The position numbers were made by a program, and so were the translations under genes. From contig NZ_LMEZ01000007.1 in assembly GCF_001426545.1 (NCBI RefSeq), positions 254,477 through 318,476 of the forward strand: a stretch of 64,000 nucleotides of DNA, in the 5' to 3' direction. The stretch is from Mycobacterium sp. Root135. Lineage in GTDB: Bacteria; Actinomycetota; Actinomycetes; Mycobacteriales; Mycobacteriaceae. Of the stretch, positions 9,252 through 17,559 are shown one piece after another (within the stretch, counting starts at the first letter, position 1; the number at the start of each line of letters is the position of its first letter). The notes beneath the pieces were generated by a model. That model had not been told where the DNA came from and made no database searches. It was given only the letters and a program-made list of their open reading frames with translations.

Positions 9252-10409
9252 TCAGGACGCGATCGCGTGCGAGAGCATCGTGACGAACTTGGCCGCCGAC
9301 CGGTCCTCGTCGAATACGTCGGCAAAACATGATCGGGCCCGAACCCGCATGTCGTCCCGTTCCACTGGCCCCAACGCCAACCATCTCCGCAATAGCGAAG
9401 TGGCGCCGTCCACGGTGTCGCGGTCGACGAAACCTGCTCCGGCATCGTCTATTTCGCGCCAGATGTTGACCCTGTCGGTAATCAGGACCGGCAGCCCGCA
9501 CGCGAGAGCCTCGGGAATGACGACACCGAAGTTCTCTGAGTGGGACGTCAACGCAAAGACGTCTGCGGCGCGATACGCGCCCCACTTCGCCGCGCCGTTG
9601 AGCATCCCGGTCCAGACGACGCGGTCGGAGATTCCGAGTTCCTCGCCGAGCGCCTCCAATTCCACGCGTGTCTCCGCTTCGTCGGGCCCTGCCATTACCA
9701 AGCGAAGATCTGGACTGTGGCTGCATACAGCTGCGAACGCCCGAATGAGGAGGTCGCAACCCTTCTTGGGGTGAATTCTGCTCAAGAAGAGCACGAACTG
9801 CTTGCCCTCCAATTCGGGGAACGCAGCGAGGAACGCAGCGCATTGCAGCGCCGAGTCGTCCGGCGGCTCGTGTACGCCGAGGTCGACGATTGACTCGACG
9901 GCGCGATACGGCGAGAACGACGTGCGTGCGAGTTGTCGCTCCTCTTCGCGGGTGAACAACACCGAGCGCGCGTCTCGCAGTACGCGATGTTCGATTAGGC
10001 GCCAATACACCGACTTCTTGACGTGCTTGGCGGGATATCGCCTTTCGAACCACGGGTCGAGAGCGCCGTGCACGAAGACGAAGAACGGCACGTTGGCGGC
10101 GCGACAGGCGCTCCGCACGGCTTTACTGTGATACTGCCAAATGCCATGCACCACAACCGCGTCATAGTCGCCTGCATGAGTTCGAAGCCACCTCCGAAGC
10201 TTCTTCGAATAGCCGTACCGTCCGGTCCCGGTACCGAGGGCGAACGTGCGACCGGGCACGTCGGACAGCCATTCCGCGTCAGATGGATCTGACACGGCGA
10301 TGTCGACCGCGTGCCCGAACTTGCTCAAACCAACGGTTATTTGGTTCAGCACCACCGGCGGGCCGCCGTAGGCAGGATTGAGCGTGCCGGTCACTTGCAG
10401 CACTCGCAT
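9252..10409 (-). CDS. glycosyltransferase family 4
   Basis: This 385-residue GT-B enzyme opens with MRVLQVTGTLNPAYGGPP, the acceptor-domain glycine loop of GT4. It then has VLFLSRIHPKKGCDLLIRAF (donor-domain start with the RIHPKKG phosphate-binding residues) and HSENFGVVIPEALACGLPVL with the E-x7-E nucleotide-sugar motif. This is a canonical retaining glycosyltransferase, unlike the WbuB-type enzyme at 2523. ATG 10409 matches the family start; an open extension to 10499 is not conserved. It probably adds one sugar to the lipid-linked repeat unit. Confidence 0.9.
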   Translation of the reverse strand: MRVLQVTGTLNPAYGGPPVVLNQITVGLSKFGHAVDIAVSDPSDAEWLSDVPGRTFALGTGTGRYGYSKKLRRWLRTHAGDYDAVVVHGIWQYHSKAVRSACRAANVPFFVFVHGALDPWFERRYPAKHVKKSVYWRLIEHRVLRDARSVLFTREEERQLARTSFSPYRAVESIVDLGVHEPPDDSALQCAAFLAAFPELEGKQFVLFLSRIHPKKGCDLLIRAFAAVCSHSPDLRLVMAGPDEAETRVELEALGEELGISDRVVWTGMLNGAAKWGAYRAADVFALTSHSENFGVVIPEALACGLPVLITDRVNIWREIDDAGAGFVDRDTVDGATSLLRRWLALGPVERDDMRVRARSCFADVFDEDRSAAKFVTMLSHAIAS

Positions 10410-10624
10410 TCGGTCAGAGTAGCGAGATTCCTCGAACTGGCTGCAGGTCTCGAAAACTAGGACGACGACGGCCGTGCATCGTGTTCCCCACGACGGCAAG
10501 GACGTTCGAGCAGGTCGTCATGCACCCGCGAGTGAATGAGATTGTTCGTTTGCTGGTCGACGGTCATACCTCGCTGATAGTCTGCGAACGAGGCTTGGCT
10601 CCCGGAGATGCGAGGACGCGAAGG

Positions 10625-11470
10625 ATGCGGACGAAATCCCGAACCGCCAGGTCCGCGCTTCTGCGAGGCGTCTGTCCGGTCTTTCTGACCATAGCGCTCA
10701 CCATCAACACGATTCCCGCCCGGGTGTCGAACCCAGTGCGACTCTCGGCTACGTCCGGTGCGGTTTTCGACGACTTCCTCGGGCCCGCAGGGTCTGCGCC
10801 GAACGCTCAATTTTGGGACGCTGCACCAGGACCCACGGCCGGTATCGGCGCCCTCGAAAACAATACGGTGTCGCCGTCCAACGTCCGCCTTGACGGGCAG
10901 GGACACCTCGTCATCGAAGCTCAGGCCACCCCGACCGGATATACCTCCGGGCGAATCGTCACCTTTGGCAAGGTGGACATGCTTTACGGCCGGGTAGAGG
11001 CACGTATCAAATTACCCTCGACCTTTGCGATTTGGCCGGCATTCTGGATGCTGGGTACCAATTTCTTCGAAGTGTCGTGGCCTCAATGCGGCGAAATCGA
11101 CATCGTCGACATGGTTTCCGATGAATCGCATTTCTACGCGGGGATACATGGCCCGGTGTCCCCGCCGGAGCCTAGCGGCTACGTATTGACGACAGCGAAG
11201 CGGTCATCCGACGACATGCCGTTGACTGACGGCTTTCATACCTACTGGGCAAATTGGCGTCCGGATTTCATCCAATTAGGTGTCGACGACACTCCATTGG
11301 CCGAATACACGCCGGCTTCCTTACCACCGGGCGCCCAATGGGTATTCAACGAGCCGATGTTCGCAATCCTGAACATAGCGGTCGGTAACGCCTACATCGG
11401 AACGCCAGACGCGCGGACCACGTTTCCCGCGACCATGCTCGTCGACTGGTTCCGGTACACCCCGCTGTGA
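10625..11470 (+). CDS. secreted glycoside hydrolase family 16-like protein
   Basis: This 281-residue protein begins with a positively charged start and a hydrophobic segment (about residues 11-36), a probable signal peptide. The rest is a GH16 jelly roll: GHLVIEAQ, YGRVEARIKLP, IWPAFWMLG, CGEIDIVDMV and a C-terminal MLVDWFRYTPL. GH16 enzymes cleave beta-1,3 or beta-1,4 glucans and galactans, or transglycosylate. The usual catalytic E-x-D-x-x-E reads E157-I-D159-I-V-D162, so the general acid/base Glu is Asp. Either activity is reduced or the protein only binds polymer. ATG 10625 is the start nearest the signal peptide. It may trim the exported polysaccharide. Confidence 0.85.
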   Translation: MRTKSRTARSALLRGVCPVFLTIALTINTIPARVSNPVRLSATSGAVFDDFLGPAGSAPNAQFWDAAPGPTAGIGALENNTVSPSNVRLDGQGHLVIEAQATPTGYTSGRIVTFGKVDMLYGRVEARIKLPSTFAIWPAFWMLGTNFFEVSWPQCGEIDIVDMVSDESHFYAGIHGPVSPPEPSGYVLTTAKRSSDDMPLTDGFHTYWANWRPDFIQLGVDDTPLAEYTPASLPPGAQWVFNEPMFAILNIAVGNAYIGTPDARTTFPATMLVDWFRYTPL

Positions 11471-11504
11471 ACAGCGCCGCCGTACGCGACTACGGCCGGC
11501 CAGC

Positions 11505-12272
11505 TTAGCCAGTCGGTCCGCAACTGGCAGTGAGCCCGGCCTGCTCGAGATCACTCTTGAGCCGCCGAGCGAACTCGACATAGCCGTCGGAGTTTGGCAC
11601 GACGCCAAAGAACAGTGACTCGTCGCTGAGCCACTGCTCAGCCACTGGATCGACGTACAGCACACCATTTTGCTGCGCCGCTGCGGCGATGGCGCCGGAC
11701 ACTCGCCCGTATTCACCGGACTCCGCCCGACGCGGAACTACGAGTGGCCCGATGGCCACGATCGTCGCGTTCGCGTTCTTGCCACGCAAGGCCTTGAAAG
11801 TCGCGTCGGAGGCGGCGGTTATCTCCTCCGAGGTCGCGAGGAAGTCGTTGGCACCGCCTTCGACCAAGATGTAGTCCGCGTCGTCGACGTCGAATGCGTC
11901 CAATCGCAACGGATATGCGGTTACGCCAGGCCGAAGCGCAGCAACGAAGCCAGTCCCGGGTTCCATCGACGTGGTCGCAAGCCGCCAGCACATTTGCTCG
12001 CTCAGTCGAAGCACCCATCCCCGGGCCCACCCCGCTCCGTCGCCGAGAGCGTAATCGTCGCCGACGACAGCGAACGTCTTCCCTGGGGGTGAACCCGGTT
12101 CCAAAACAACCGACGGCGCCCGATTGTCCTCCAGGGAAATCGCCTCGGGGGCTGGCGCGCTTATCCGATCGCGAATGGCAATCACCCATACCAAACCGCC
12201 AACCAGGGCAAGTGCACCGATGGCCAAGACCACCTTGGCCACGAAGTTTACGCCGCGCCGCGCCTCTGCCAT
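11505..12272 (-). CDS. membrane-anchored SGNH-hydrolase-like protein, probably inactive
   Basis: This 255-residue protein has one transmembrane helix (about residues 11-33) followed by an extracytoplasmic SGNH-like domain. The scaffold of SGNH hydrolases is visible: block I as VVGDDYALGDG (71-79), block II glycine GTGF (106-109) and block III GGANDF (139-144). The nucleophile position of GDS is Asp73, and the usual DGxHPN block V reads FGVVPN (222-227), so Ser, Asp and His of the triad all appear lost. Many SGNH proteins of polysaccharide loci are O-acetyl hydrolases or transferases. ATG 12272 is chosen over an upstream open frame. Confidence 0.7.
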   Translation of the reverse strand: MAEARRGVNFVAKVVLAIGALALVGGLVWVIAIRDRISAPAPEAISLEDNRAPSVVLEPGSPPGKTFAVVGDDYALGDGAGWARGWVLRLSEQMCWRLATTSMEPGTGFVAALRPGVTAYPLRLDAFDVDDADYILVEGGANDFLATSEEITAASDATFKALRGKNANATIVAIGPLVVPRRAESGEYGRVSGAIAAAAQQNGVLYVDPVAEQWLSDESLFFGVVPNSDGYVEFARRLKSDLEQAGLTASCGPTG

Positions 12273-12544
12273 CGCGTTTCCCCTTTGCGATTCGCGAAAA
12301 ACTTGACACCGCGCGCAACGATACAACCAAGTGAAATCAATGTTCGTGAAGTTGAACGAGCCGGATATTTCCCGATCCGCGCGTGGACTTACACAACGTT
12401 GGCCGCCGGCACGCGCGTGACCCGCCTCGTTCTCTCACATCGACTTTCACGCCGAAGGATTTCTAACGCATTCGCCGTCGATCTGGCGTCCAAGTGTGAA
12501 ATGCTGCTACGCGCTACACCGCGACTGAGAGCGCGTGACGGCCC

Positions 12545-12557
12545 ACCCATCATGGGT
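12545..12557. promoter_or_regulatory. palindrome ACCCAT-C-ATGGGT
   Basis: A perfect 6-bp inverted repeat around one base lies about 80 bp upstream of the chain-length regulator start. A loop of one base cannot form a stable RNA hairpin, so a protein-binding site is more likely than a terminator. Confidence 0.35.
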
Positions 12558-12592
12558 TGACGCGCAATGTGTTCCGGTGCGCTGCATCGAAG

Positions 12593-12614
12593 CGTTTGAC
12601 TACTTGGTCAAACG
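12593..12614. promoter_or_regulatory. palindrome CGTTTGAC-N6-GTCAAACG
   Basis: A perfect 8-bp inverted repeat with a 6-base centre ends 24 bp before the chain-length regulator start. The dyad size fits a dimeric repressor operator (TetR or GntR type) controlling the export half of the polysaccharide locus. No matching regulator gene is in the locus. Confidence 0.45.
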
Positions 12615-12638
12615 TCGGCGACAGGGGGTCGTGCACGC

Positions 12639-13994
12639 ATGGCGAGCAAGTCGAGGCGTCCCGCGCCGCGCTCCATCTTTGCCGTGCTTACGAAGGCCTG
12701 GATGCTGATCGTGGGTACGGCAATCGTTTTCGGACTCGTCGCCTTGGCTGCGTCACTCGTCCAGAAGCCCGTATACGCCGCCACGACCACGCTGTATCTG
12801 ACCTCCGGCGGCACCGTCGCCTCGTCGGCCTACGACTCGGTGACCTCCTCCACCGAGCGCGTCGGAAGCTACGCCCAGCTCATCTACACACAGGCCGTGT
12901 TGATGCCGGCAGCCGACGCCGTCGGTTTGAACTTGTCGTTGGACGAAGCCCGTAAAAGGGTCAGCGTCGACGTGAACCCTCAGGTAGTCCTGATGACCAT
13001 CACCGTCGAGGATACGAATCCGGCGTTGGCGCAACGCTTTGCAGATGCACTTGCCCAGTCGATGCAGTCTGCCGTTTCCAAGCTCGAGGTGCCGGGCGCC
13101 GCCAGCGAGCCGCTGGTGAAGATCCGCCAGGTTACGAAGGCAACCGTCGGCCCCTCGCCGGTTGCCCCGACCACCCTGATCAACGTTTCCGTAGCAGTCG
13201 CCGTCGGGCTGATCATCGGCTGCTTGTTGGCCGTCTGGCGAGAGTCGAGGAACGACAAGGTACGCGATGAGGTCGACGCGGAGGCAGCCCTGGAGACGCG
13301 ACTGCTGGCCGTAGTCGGCCCCGGGAATCGCTCAAAAGAGGGGTATCGCACCATTCGTACCCGCTTATTGGCGCAGGATCCGCCAATTCGCGTATTGCTG
13401 GTGACAGGGGCCCGTACGTCGGAGAGCACCTCTACGGTGACGATGAACGTCGGCAAGCTTCTCGCCAGGGCCGGCAATTCCGTTGTCATCGTCGATGCGA
13501 ATCTGAACGACTCGAACATCACGAAGTGGGCTGGATCAGAAGGTTCCCCGGGTCTCATAGACGCCCTTCGCGGCAGGCCGTTGGGAGAGACGTTGACGCA
13601 AGGCGTCGACGGCGTCAAAACGCTGACGATACTGGGGTCGGGCGCGAAATCAACGGGTCACCCAGCCGACTACTTCTCATCCGAGGCGTTCCGGCGAATT
13701 TTGCGAATGCTGTCCGACCAATTTGATTATGTGGTCGTCGACTCGACGCCTCTCTTGGAGGATTTCGGCACCGAGAGCATTCTCCCGACCGTTGACGGCA
13801 TCGCCATCGTGTGCGGCCCAGCGCTTTCGACGCTGAGCGATCTCGTCGAGTGCCGAACGCGAACACGTAACGTCGGTGCGAACATTCTGGGTCTGGTCTT
13901 CTTCGACTACCGAGACGATCCGGTAAATCGGCATCGACCAGTTAAGGCGATCGCCGAGAATTCAATGGCAGGTTCGCACCCGGCGGCATCGTGA
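12639..13994 (+). CDS. Wzz/BY-kinase-like chain-length regulator with degenerate P-loop
   Basis: This 451-residue protein has the layout of actinobacterial polysaccharide co-polymerases: TM helix 1 (about 22-42), an extracytoplasmic Wzz domain with VSVDVNPQVVLMTITVEDTNPALAQ, TM helix 2 (about 181-200), and a cytoplasmic ParA/BY-kinase-like domain. Walker A' (VVIVDANLND, 282-291) and Walker B (YVVVDSTPLL) are present. The P-loop at 257-270 has no Gly-Lys: the lysine position is Thr264, and no C-terminal tyrosine cluster exists. It probably sets polymer length without kinase activity. ATG 12639 follows a GGGGG ribosome site. Confidence 0.8.
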   Translation: MASKSRRPAPRSIFAVLTKAWMLIVGTAIVFGLVALAASLVQKPVYAATTTLYLTSGGTVASSAYDSVTSSTERVGSYAQLIYTQAVLMPAADAVGLNLSLDEARKRVSVDVNPQVVLMTITVEDTNPALAQRFADALAQSMQSAVSKLEVPGAASEPLVKIRQVTKATVGPSPVAPTTLINVSVAVAVGLIIGCLLAVWRESRNDKVRDEVDAEAALETRLLAVVGPGNRSKEGYRTIRTRLLAQDPPIRVLLVTGARTSESTSTVTMNVGKLLARAGNSVVIVDANLNDSNITKWAGSEGSPGLIDALRGRPLGETLTQGVDGVKTLTILGSGAKSTGHPADYFSSEAFRRILRMLSDQFDYVVVDSTPLLEDFGTESILPTVDGIAIVCGPALSTLSDLVECRTRTRNVGANILGLVFFDYRDDPVNRHRPVKAIAENSMAGSHPAAS

Positions 13995-14054
13995 AACGTC
14001 ACGTTTGGCAATCAGATAGCAGCTGATGAACATCCGTCACCGCATCGGGGTCAA

Positions 14055-15449
14055 GTGACCGACAGCGATCCGCGTGTTCGGACGCCCGGCGAAACTCCGC
14101 GACGCGTTGCTCTTCTCACCACCGTCGACCAGCTCCTTTCGAGTGTGAGCAATGCCTTGCTCCTCTTCACCGTTGCCCAGACGGCGTCACTGTCGGAGTT
14201 TGGAATCACTGCTTTGCTGGTCGCCGTCAGTGCAGGATGGATGGCCTTCAATCGCGGCGCCTTAGGCGCGCCCGTTCTCCTCGTGAGCAACCTGGCGATA
14301 GACGAGATCCGCGCCGAGGCGGGCTACGCGATGACTTGGGCAGCGGGTTCTGGGGCAGTTGCCGGAGCCACCGTCGGCGTCGTGGGGATCATCGCCGGCG
14401 AGCCACAGGTTGCGGTGGTGTTCGCAGCTGCAATTCCGGCTGTCCTCGTTCAGGACGTCTTGCGTTTCGCGGCCATCGCATGCGAAAAGCCCTTCATTGC
14501 AGTGCTTTCCGACGGACTGTGGACCATCCTCATAGGTGCCGCATTTCTCGCGAACATCGGCGGAGCGAGTATTCCGGCATCGTATGCGGTCGCACTGTGG
14601 GGAACGAGTGGGCTGTTGGCGGCACTGGTGCTTGCATGTGCCGTCGGAATTCGGCCGAGATTCTTCCGAATCCGAGCGTGGTGGGGTACCTACGCCAGGG
14701 CCCGACTCCATTACGGGGCTGGAGATGCTCTTTCTCCCGTGTACACACTCGCCGTACTGTTCGCCGTGACCTTGATTCTCGACTCCTCCGTAGCCGGCAC
14801 GCTTCGGGGAGCCGCCGCATTGTTTGGCCCCATTGCCCTACTGTTCTCGGCGTTGCCACTCGTCTTGGTGCCACATGCCCGCCGAGAGATGACAACGGCC
14901 CAACGCCAGTGGCAAATCCTCGTCAAGATGTCCTGGATCTCCTCCGGCCTGATCGCGGTCGCAACTGCCGCCGCAGTCGCCGTTCCGCATACATGGGGCA
15001 CCGCAATCATGGGAAGCACATGGGTTTCGGCCGTCGCGGTGATGCCCTACGAGGGTCTGGCTGGGGTGGCGGCCATTTGGATGGCGAGCGTGTACGTCTT
15101 CTTGAAGATGCAGGGCGAAAGTCGGGCCGCCTTCTGGACACGGCTAGTCCAGGTCATCGCTCAGCTCGCCGGTTGCATCGTGGCCGCGTTCGTCTTCGGC
15201 ACCGCCATCGCCATCGCGGCCTCGAGCGCCGTCTTGTGTTGCGGTGTCGTCGCAGCGAGTGTGGTCGTCGCGAGGCGGGTCGCTGCGAGTAGCCCAGCCA
15301 CAGTCTCCGGCTTGGACGGGGCGAATAGCGGGGTCCGGTCGGACCCAAGACACGAGGACGTCGCGACGCCTGCCATGGCGAACCGTGCGCTGCGGCCATG
15401 GCCGGAGATCGACGTTCTCCAAACCAGAACGACTGGTTCCCGACCGTAG
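14055..15449 (+). CDS. polytopic polysaccharide flippase-like membrane protein (Wzx-like)
   Basis: This 464-residue protein shows about twelve hydrophobic segments from residue 17 to 415, few charged loops and a hydrophilic C-terminal tail of about 50 residues. Its size and position between a chain-length regulator and a polymerase fit a Wzx-type flippase moving lipid-linked repeat units across the membrane. No specific motif proves the family, so MurJ/MATE-like exporters remain possible. GTG 14055 lies 60 bp downstream of the chain-length gene, likely the same transcript. It is convergent with the polymerase. Confidence 0.7.
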   Translation: MTDSDPRVRTPGETPRRVALLTTVDQLLSSVSNALLLFTVAQTASLSEFGITALLVAVSAGWMAFNRGALGAPVLLVSNLAIDEIRAEAGYAMTWAAGSGAVAGATVGVVGIIAGEPQVAVVFAAAIPAVLVQDVLRFAAIACEKPFIAVLSDGLWTILIGAAFLANIGGASIPASYAVALWGTSGLLAALVLACAVGIRPRFFRIRAWWGTYARARLHYGAGDALSPVYTLAVLFAVTLILDSSVAGTLRGAAALFGPIALLFSALPLVLVPHARREMTTAQRQWQILVKMSWISSGLIAVATAAAVAVPHTWGTAIMGSTWVSAVAVMPYEGLAGVAAIWMASVYVFLKMQGESRAAFWTRLVQVIAQLAGCIVAAFVFGTAIAIAASSAVLCCGVVAASVVVARRVAASSPATVSGLDGANSGVRSDPRHEDVATPAMANRALRPWPEIDVLQTRTTGSRP

Positions 15450-15492
15450 ATCTCGAATCCTGAACGACCAGTGGATGCCCGGCTACGTCCGC

Positions 15493-16893
15493 TCACGACG
15501 AAGCGTTGCGCGCACTCCCGATGACGAAGGCAGGGGCGTGCTCGCGGTGGCTTTCGACGATCGGCGGGCCGTTTCGCCTCCCTGGCAGATGGATCCAACT
15601 CAGCGCCGCGATCGAACCGACCGCGTAATACAGGTACCTGTCGGCGATCGCATTCTCCACTAGACCAAGGACAAGCCATGTTCCCAACGAGATCATCAGA
15701 AAGCGCGCGTAGATCAGGCCCTGACTCGACAATTGCCACGAGTCGTGGAGTATCAACAGAAAGTAGACGAGCATCGCCATCGCGAGTACCAGACCACCTG
15801 ATGCCAGAAATTGGAGGTAGATGTTGTGCGCCTCGACGAGGTGGCGAATGCCGGAACCAAAGACTGGGTGCGCCTGCCAGTCCGCTATCGCAGCTCGAAA
15901 CAATCGAAGTCGCTCTGAATCGCTTCCGGCCGCATCAGACGAGCCAGAAAATGCTCGGAACAGCCTCTGTCGTACTTGCGTGGGAAGGGCTAGCAATGCG
16001 ACCACGCCACCCACGATCATTCCGATTATGGCAATTGAGCGAATGCGGCCAACAGATCTGCCCTTGGGAATGCAGAACACAGAGGCGAGAGCACACAGCG
16101 GCGTCACCGCCTGAGCGCCCCGCGATCCGGAAGCCAAGATGCCCCCGAACAACAAAACTAGCGATACGGCGGGTATCCACTTCCGCTGCATCGTCGCCAG
16201 GAAGTACACGGCGACCGGAACGGAGATGGCAACTGTGATGCCAAGGGTGTTGGGGTGGTCGGTGAGCCCGTTCATCCGAACGCCTCCCCCGGCGTTGAAG
16301 CATGTGTACGTGCAAATCTGAGTGGACTCACCCAGGAAGCGCCCGATGTGGGGTGTCAGGCCGATCAGGTCACCGATCGCGACAGCACTTGAAACCGTAG
16401 TCCCCACCACGAAAGCACCCATCGTCCATACCGGGGCTCTGCGATCGATTGCCGAACACGCCACGATGGCAGTCGGAACGAACAGAATCGCAAAGAACCA
16501 GAACAACGCCTTGGTGATGTCGTCCGGATAATATCCGTAGATTTGCATGCGTAGCACCCTCACGTACGCCGGCGAGGGATCCAGGTGGCGTACGAGAACG
16601 CAGGTTGCGATTGCCACGCAGGGAAACAACGGCCATACGGGGATTGAGAACCGCAGGTCACCGAACACCACCATCAGGGCGATCACGCCGAGTGACAGCA
16701 CGATCAGTACGTCTGCGGGAGCACCTCCGCTGGGCAACTTGACGCCGGTCCACGGGGCCGTAAGCGCAGCAAGCAGGACTAGCCCAATCACTATCTTGCC
16801 GACGGCGTTGGGGAAGTAAATGGAGGTTGGCGCGACTCCCGCGTGTTGCGGTACGGGCGTGGGGGCCGTCATCTCAAACGGGCCCAACATCAC
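15493..16893 (-). CDS. O-antigen ligase/polymerase-like membrane protein (Wzy-like)
   Basis: This 466-residue protein has about ten to twelve hydrophobic segments and one long hydrophilic loop. It contains GVRMNGLTDHPNTLGITVAI near residue 205, GILASGSRGAQAV near 250 and HPVFGSGIRHLVEAHNIYLQFLASGG near 350. The H-P-N-x-x-G and S-G-S-R-G segments and the late G-x-G..H-N-x-x-L segment are typical of the WaaL/Wzy superfamily. It should polymerise or ligate undecaprenyl-linked glycans on the outer face of the membrane. The frame starts GTG 16893 then ATG 16890; ATG 16872 is another option. It is the last gene of a leftward unit. Confidence 0.85.
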   Translation of the reverse strand: MMLGPFEMTAPTPVPQHAGVAPTSIYFPNAVGKIVIGLVLLAALTAPWTGVKLPSGGAPADVLIVLSLGVIALMVVFGDLRFSIPVWPLFPCVAIATCVLVRHLDPSPAYVRVLRMQIYGYYPDDITKALFWFFAILFVPTAIVACSAIDRRAPVWTMGAFVVGTTVSSAVAIGDLIGLTPHIGRFLGESTQICTYTCFNAGGGVRMNGLTDHPNTLGITVAISVPVAVYFLATMQRKWIPAVSLVLLFGGILASGSRGAQAVTPLCALASVFCIPKGRSVGRIRSIAIIGMIVGGVVALLALPTQVRQRLFRAFSGSSDAAGSDSERLRLFRAAIADWQAHPVFGSGIRHLVEAHNIYLQFLASGGLVLAMAMLVYFLLILHDSWQLSSQGLIYARFLMISLGTWLVLGLVENAIADRYLYYAVGSIAALSWIHLPGRRNGPPIVESHREHAPAFVIGSARNASS

Positions 16894-16949
16894 GGTGACA
16901 GTCAGCGAAGATCGCCTCTATCGGTGAACTCTCGGCAGGCACTGCAGAC

Positions 16950-17399
16950 TCATTGGCCAGCAGAGCATAGTGGACCGTGGGCGTCGCAAAAGTCCTTGCA
17001 CGCCTTCACCATTGCGTCCGATATCGCACAGTTCGCCGGATCAGCGTTGATGTAATCGGCCTTGGCCTGGTTGTCCTTGGCCTCCCGGCCCGCCGGGCTG
17101 GCCGCAGAATTGCCCGACTGAGTGGCGGAGGCAACCGTCGCGTTGCAATTGAGGAAGAGCATTACGTTGTTCTTCTGATCTCGCTGAGAGCGGGTGACGA
17201 TGCACTCGTCCCTCGGAAGTCGGTCGCCGACCACTCCCGCCACGACGACGTTGGCCTTCAACTGCCCGATGACTTCGACTGCCCTGGCATAGGTGACGCC
17301 CGCAAACGTATCGGCGGCCGCGACGCCGCTACCAAAGGCCACGAAGAAAATTGACAGCGCGCCCAGCGCCACGATGAATCGATGGACGAACTCTTTCAC
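16950..17399 (-). CDS. small secreted mycobacterial protein of unknown function
   Basis: The protein has 149 residues. A signal peptide is clear: KEFVHR, a hydrophobic stretch, then VAAADTF as a likely cleavage region. The mature part contains TYARAVEVIGQLKANVVVAGVVGDRLPRDECIV and MLFLNCNAT, a pattern I associate with conserved mycobacterial exported proteins of unknown role. Five cysteines in the mature domain could form disulfides. GTG 17399 starts at the signal peptide. It lies between the polymerase and an FkbM gene on the same strand, so it may be an accessory of the polysaccharide system, but it could equally be an unrelated passenger. Confidence 0.7.
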   Translation of the reverse strand: MKEFVHRFIVALGALSIFFVAFGSGVAAADTFAGVTYARAVEVIGQLKANVVVAGVVGDRLPRDECIVTRSQRDQKNNVMLFLNCNATVASATQSGNSAASPAGREAKDNQAKADYINADPANCAISDAMVKACKDFCDAHGPLCSAGQ

Positions 17400-17559
17400 G
17401 TGGAACCACCCCCGATTGGCTCCGAGCACATGGAACCAAATCAAAAATACGCCACCGCCCAGCTACCCGGACGGAATTGCTGGAAAAGTAGGTTGTCGAG
17501 GTCGAGCGTTCAGCGGGAGCACTTGTCGTCGGATGCTGCCGCCAGAACACGGCACCACA

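Larger units (their letters stand above)
12273..12638 (+). other. 366-bp divergent intergenic region with two palindromes
   Basis: This region separates the leftward SGNH-like gene from the rightward chain-length gene. It holds two perfect palindromes listed separately (12545-12557 and 12593-12614), both close to the rightward start. No open frame in it looks coding. It is less GC-rich than the carboxylase genes by eye. Confidence 0.6.
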
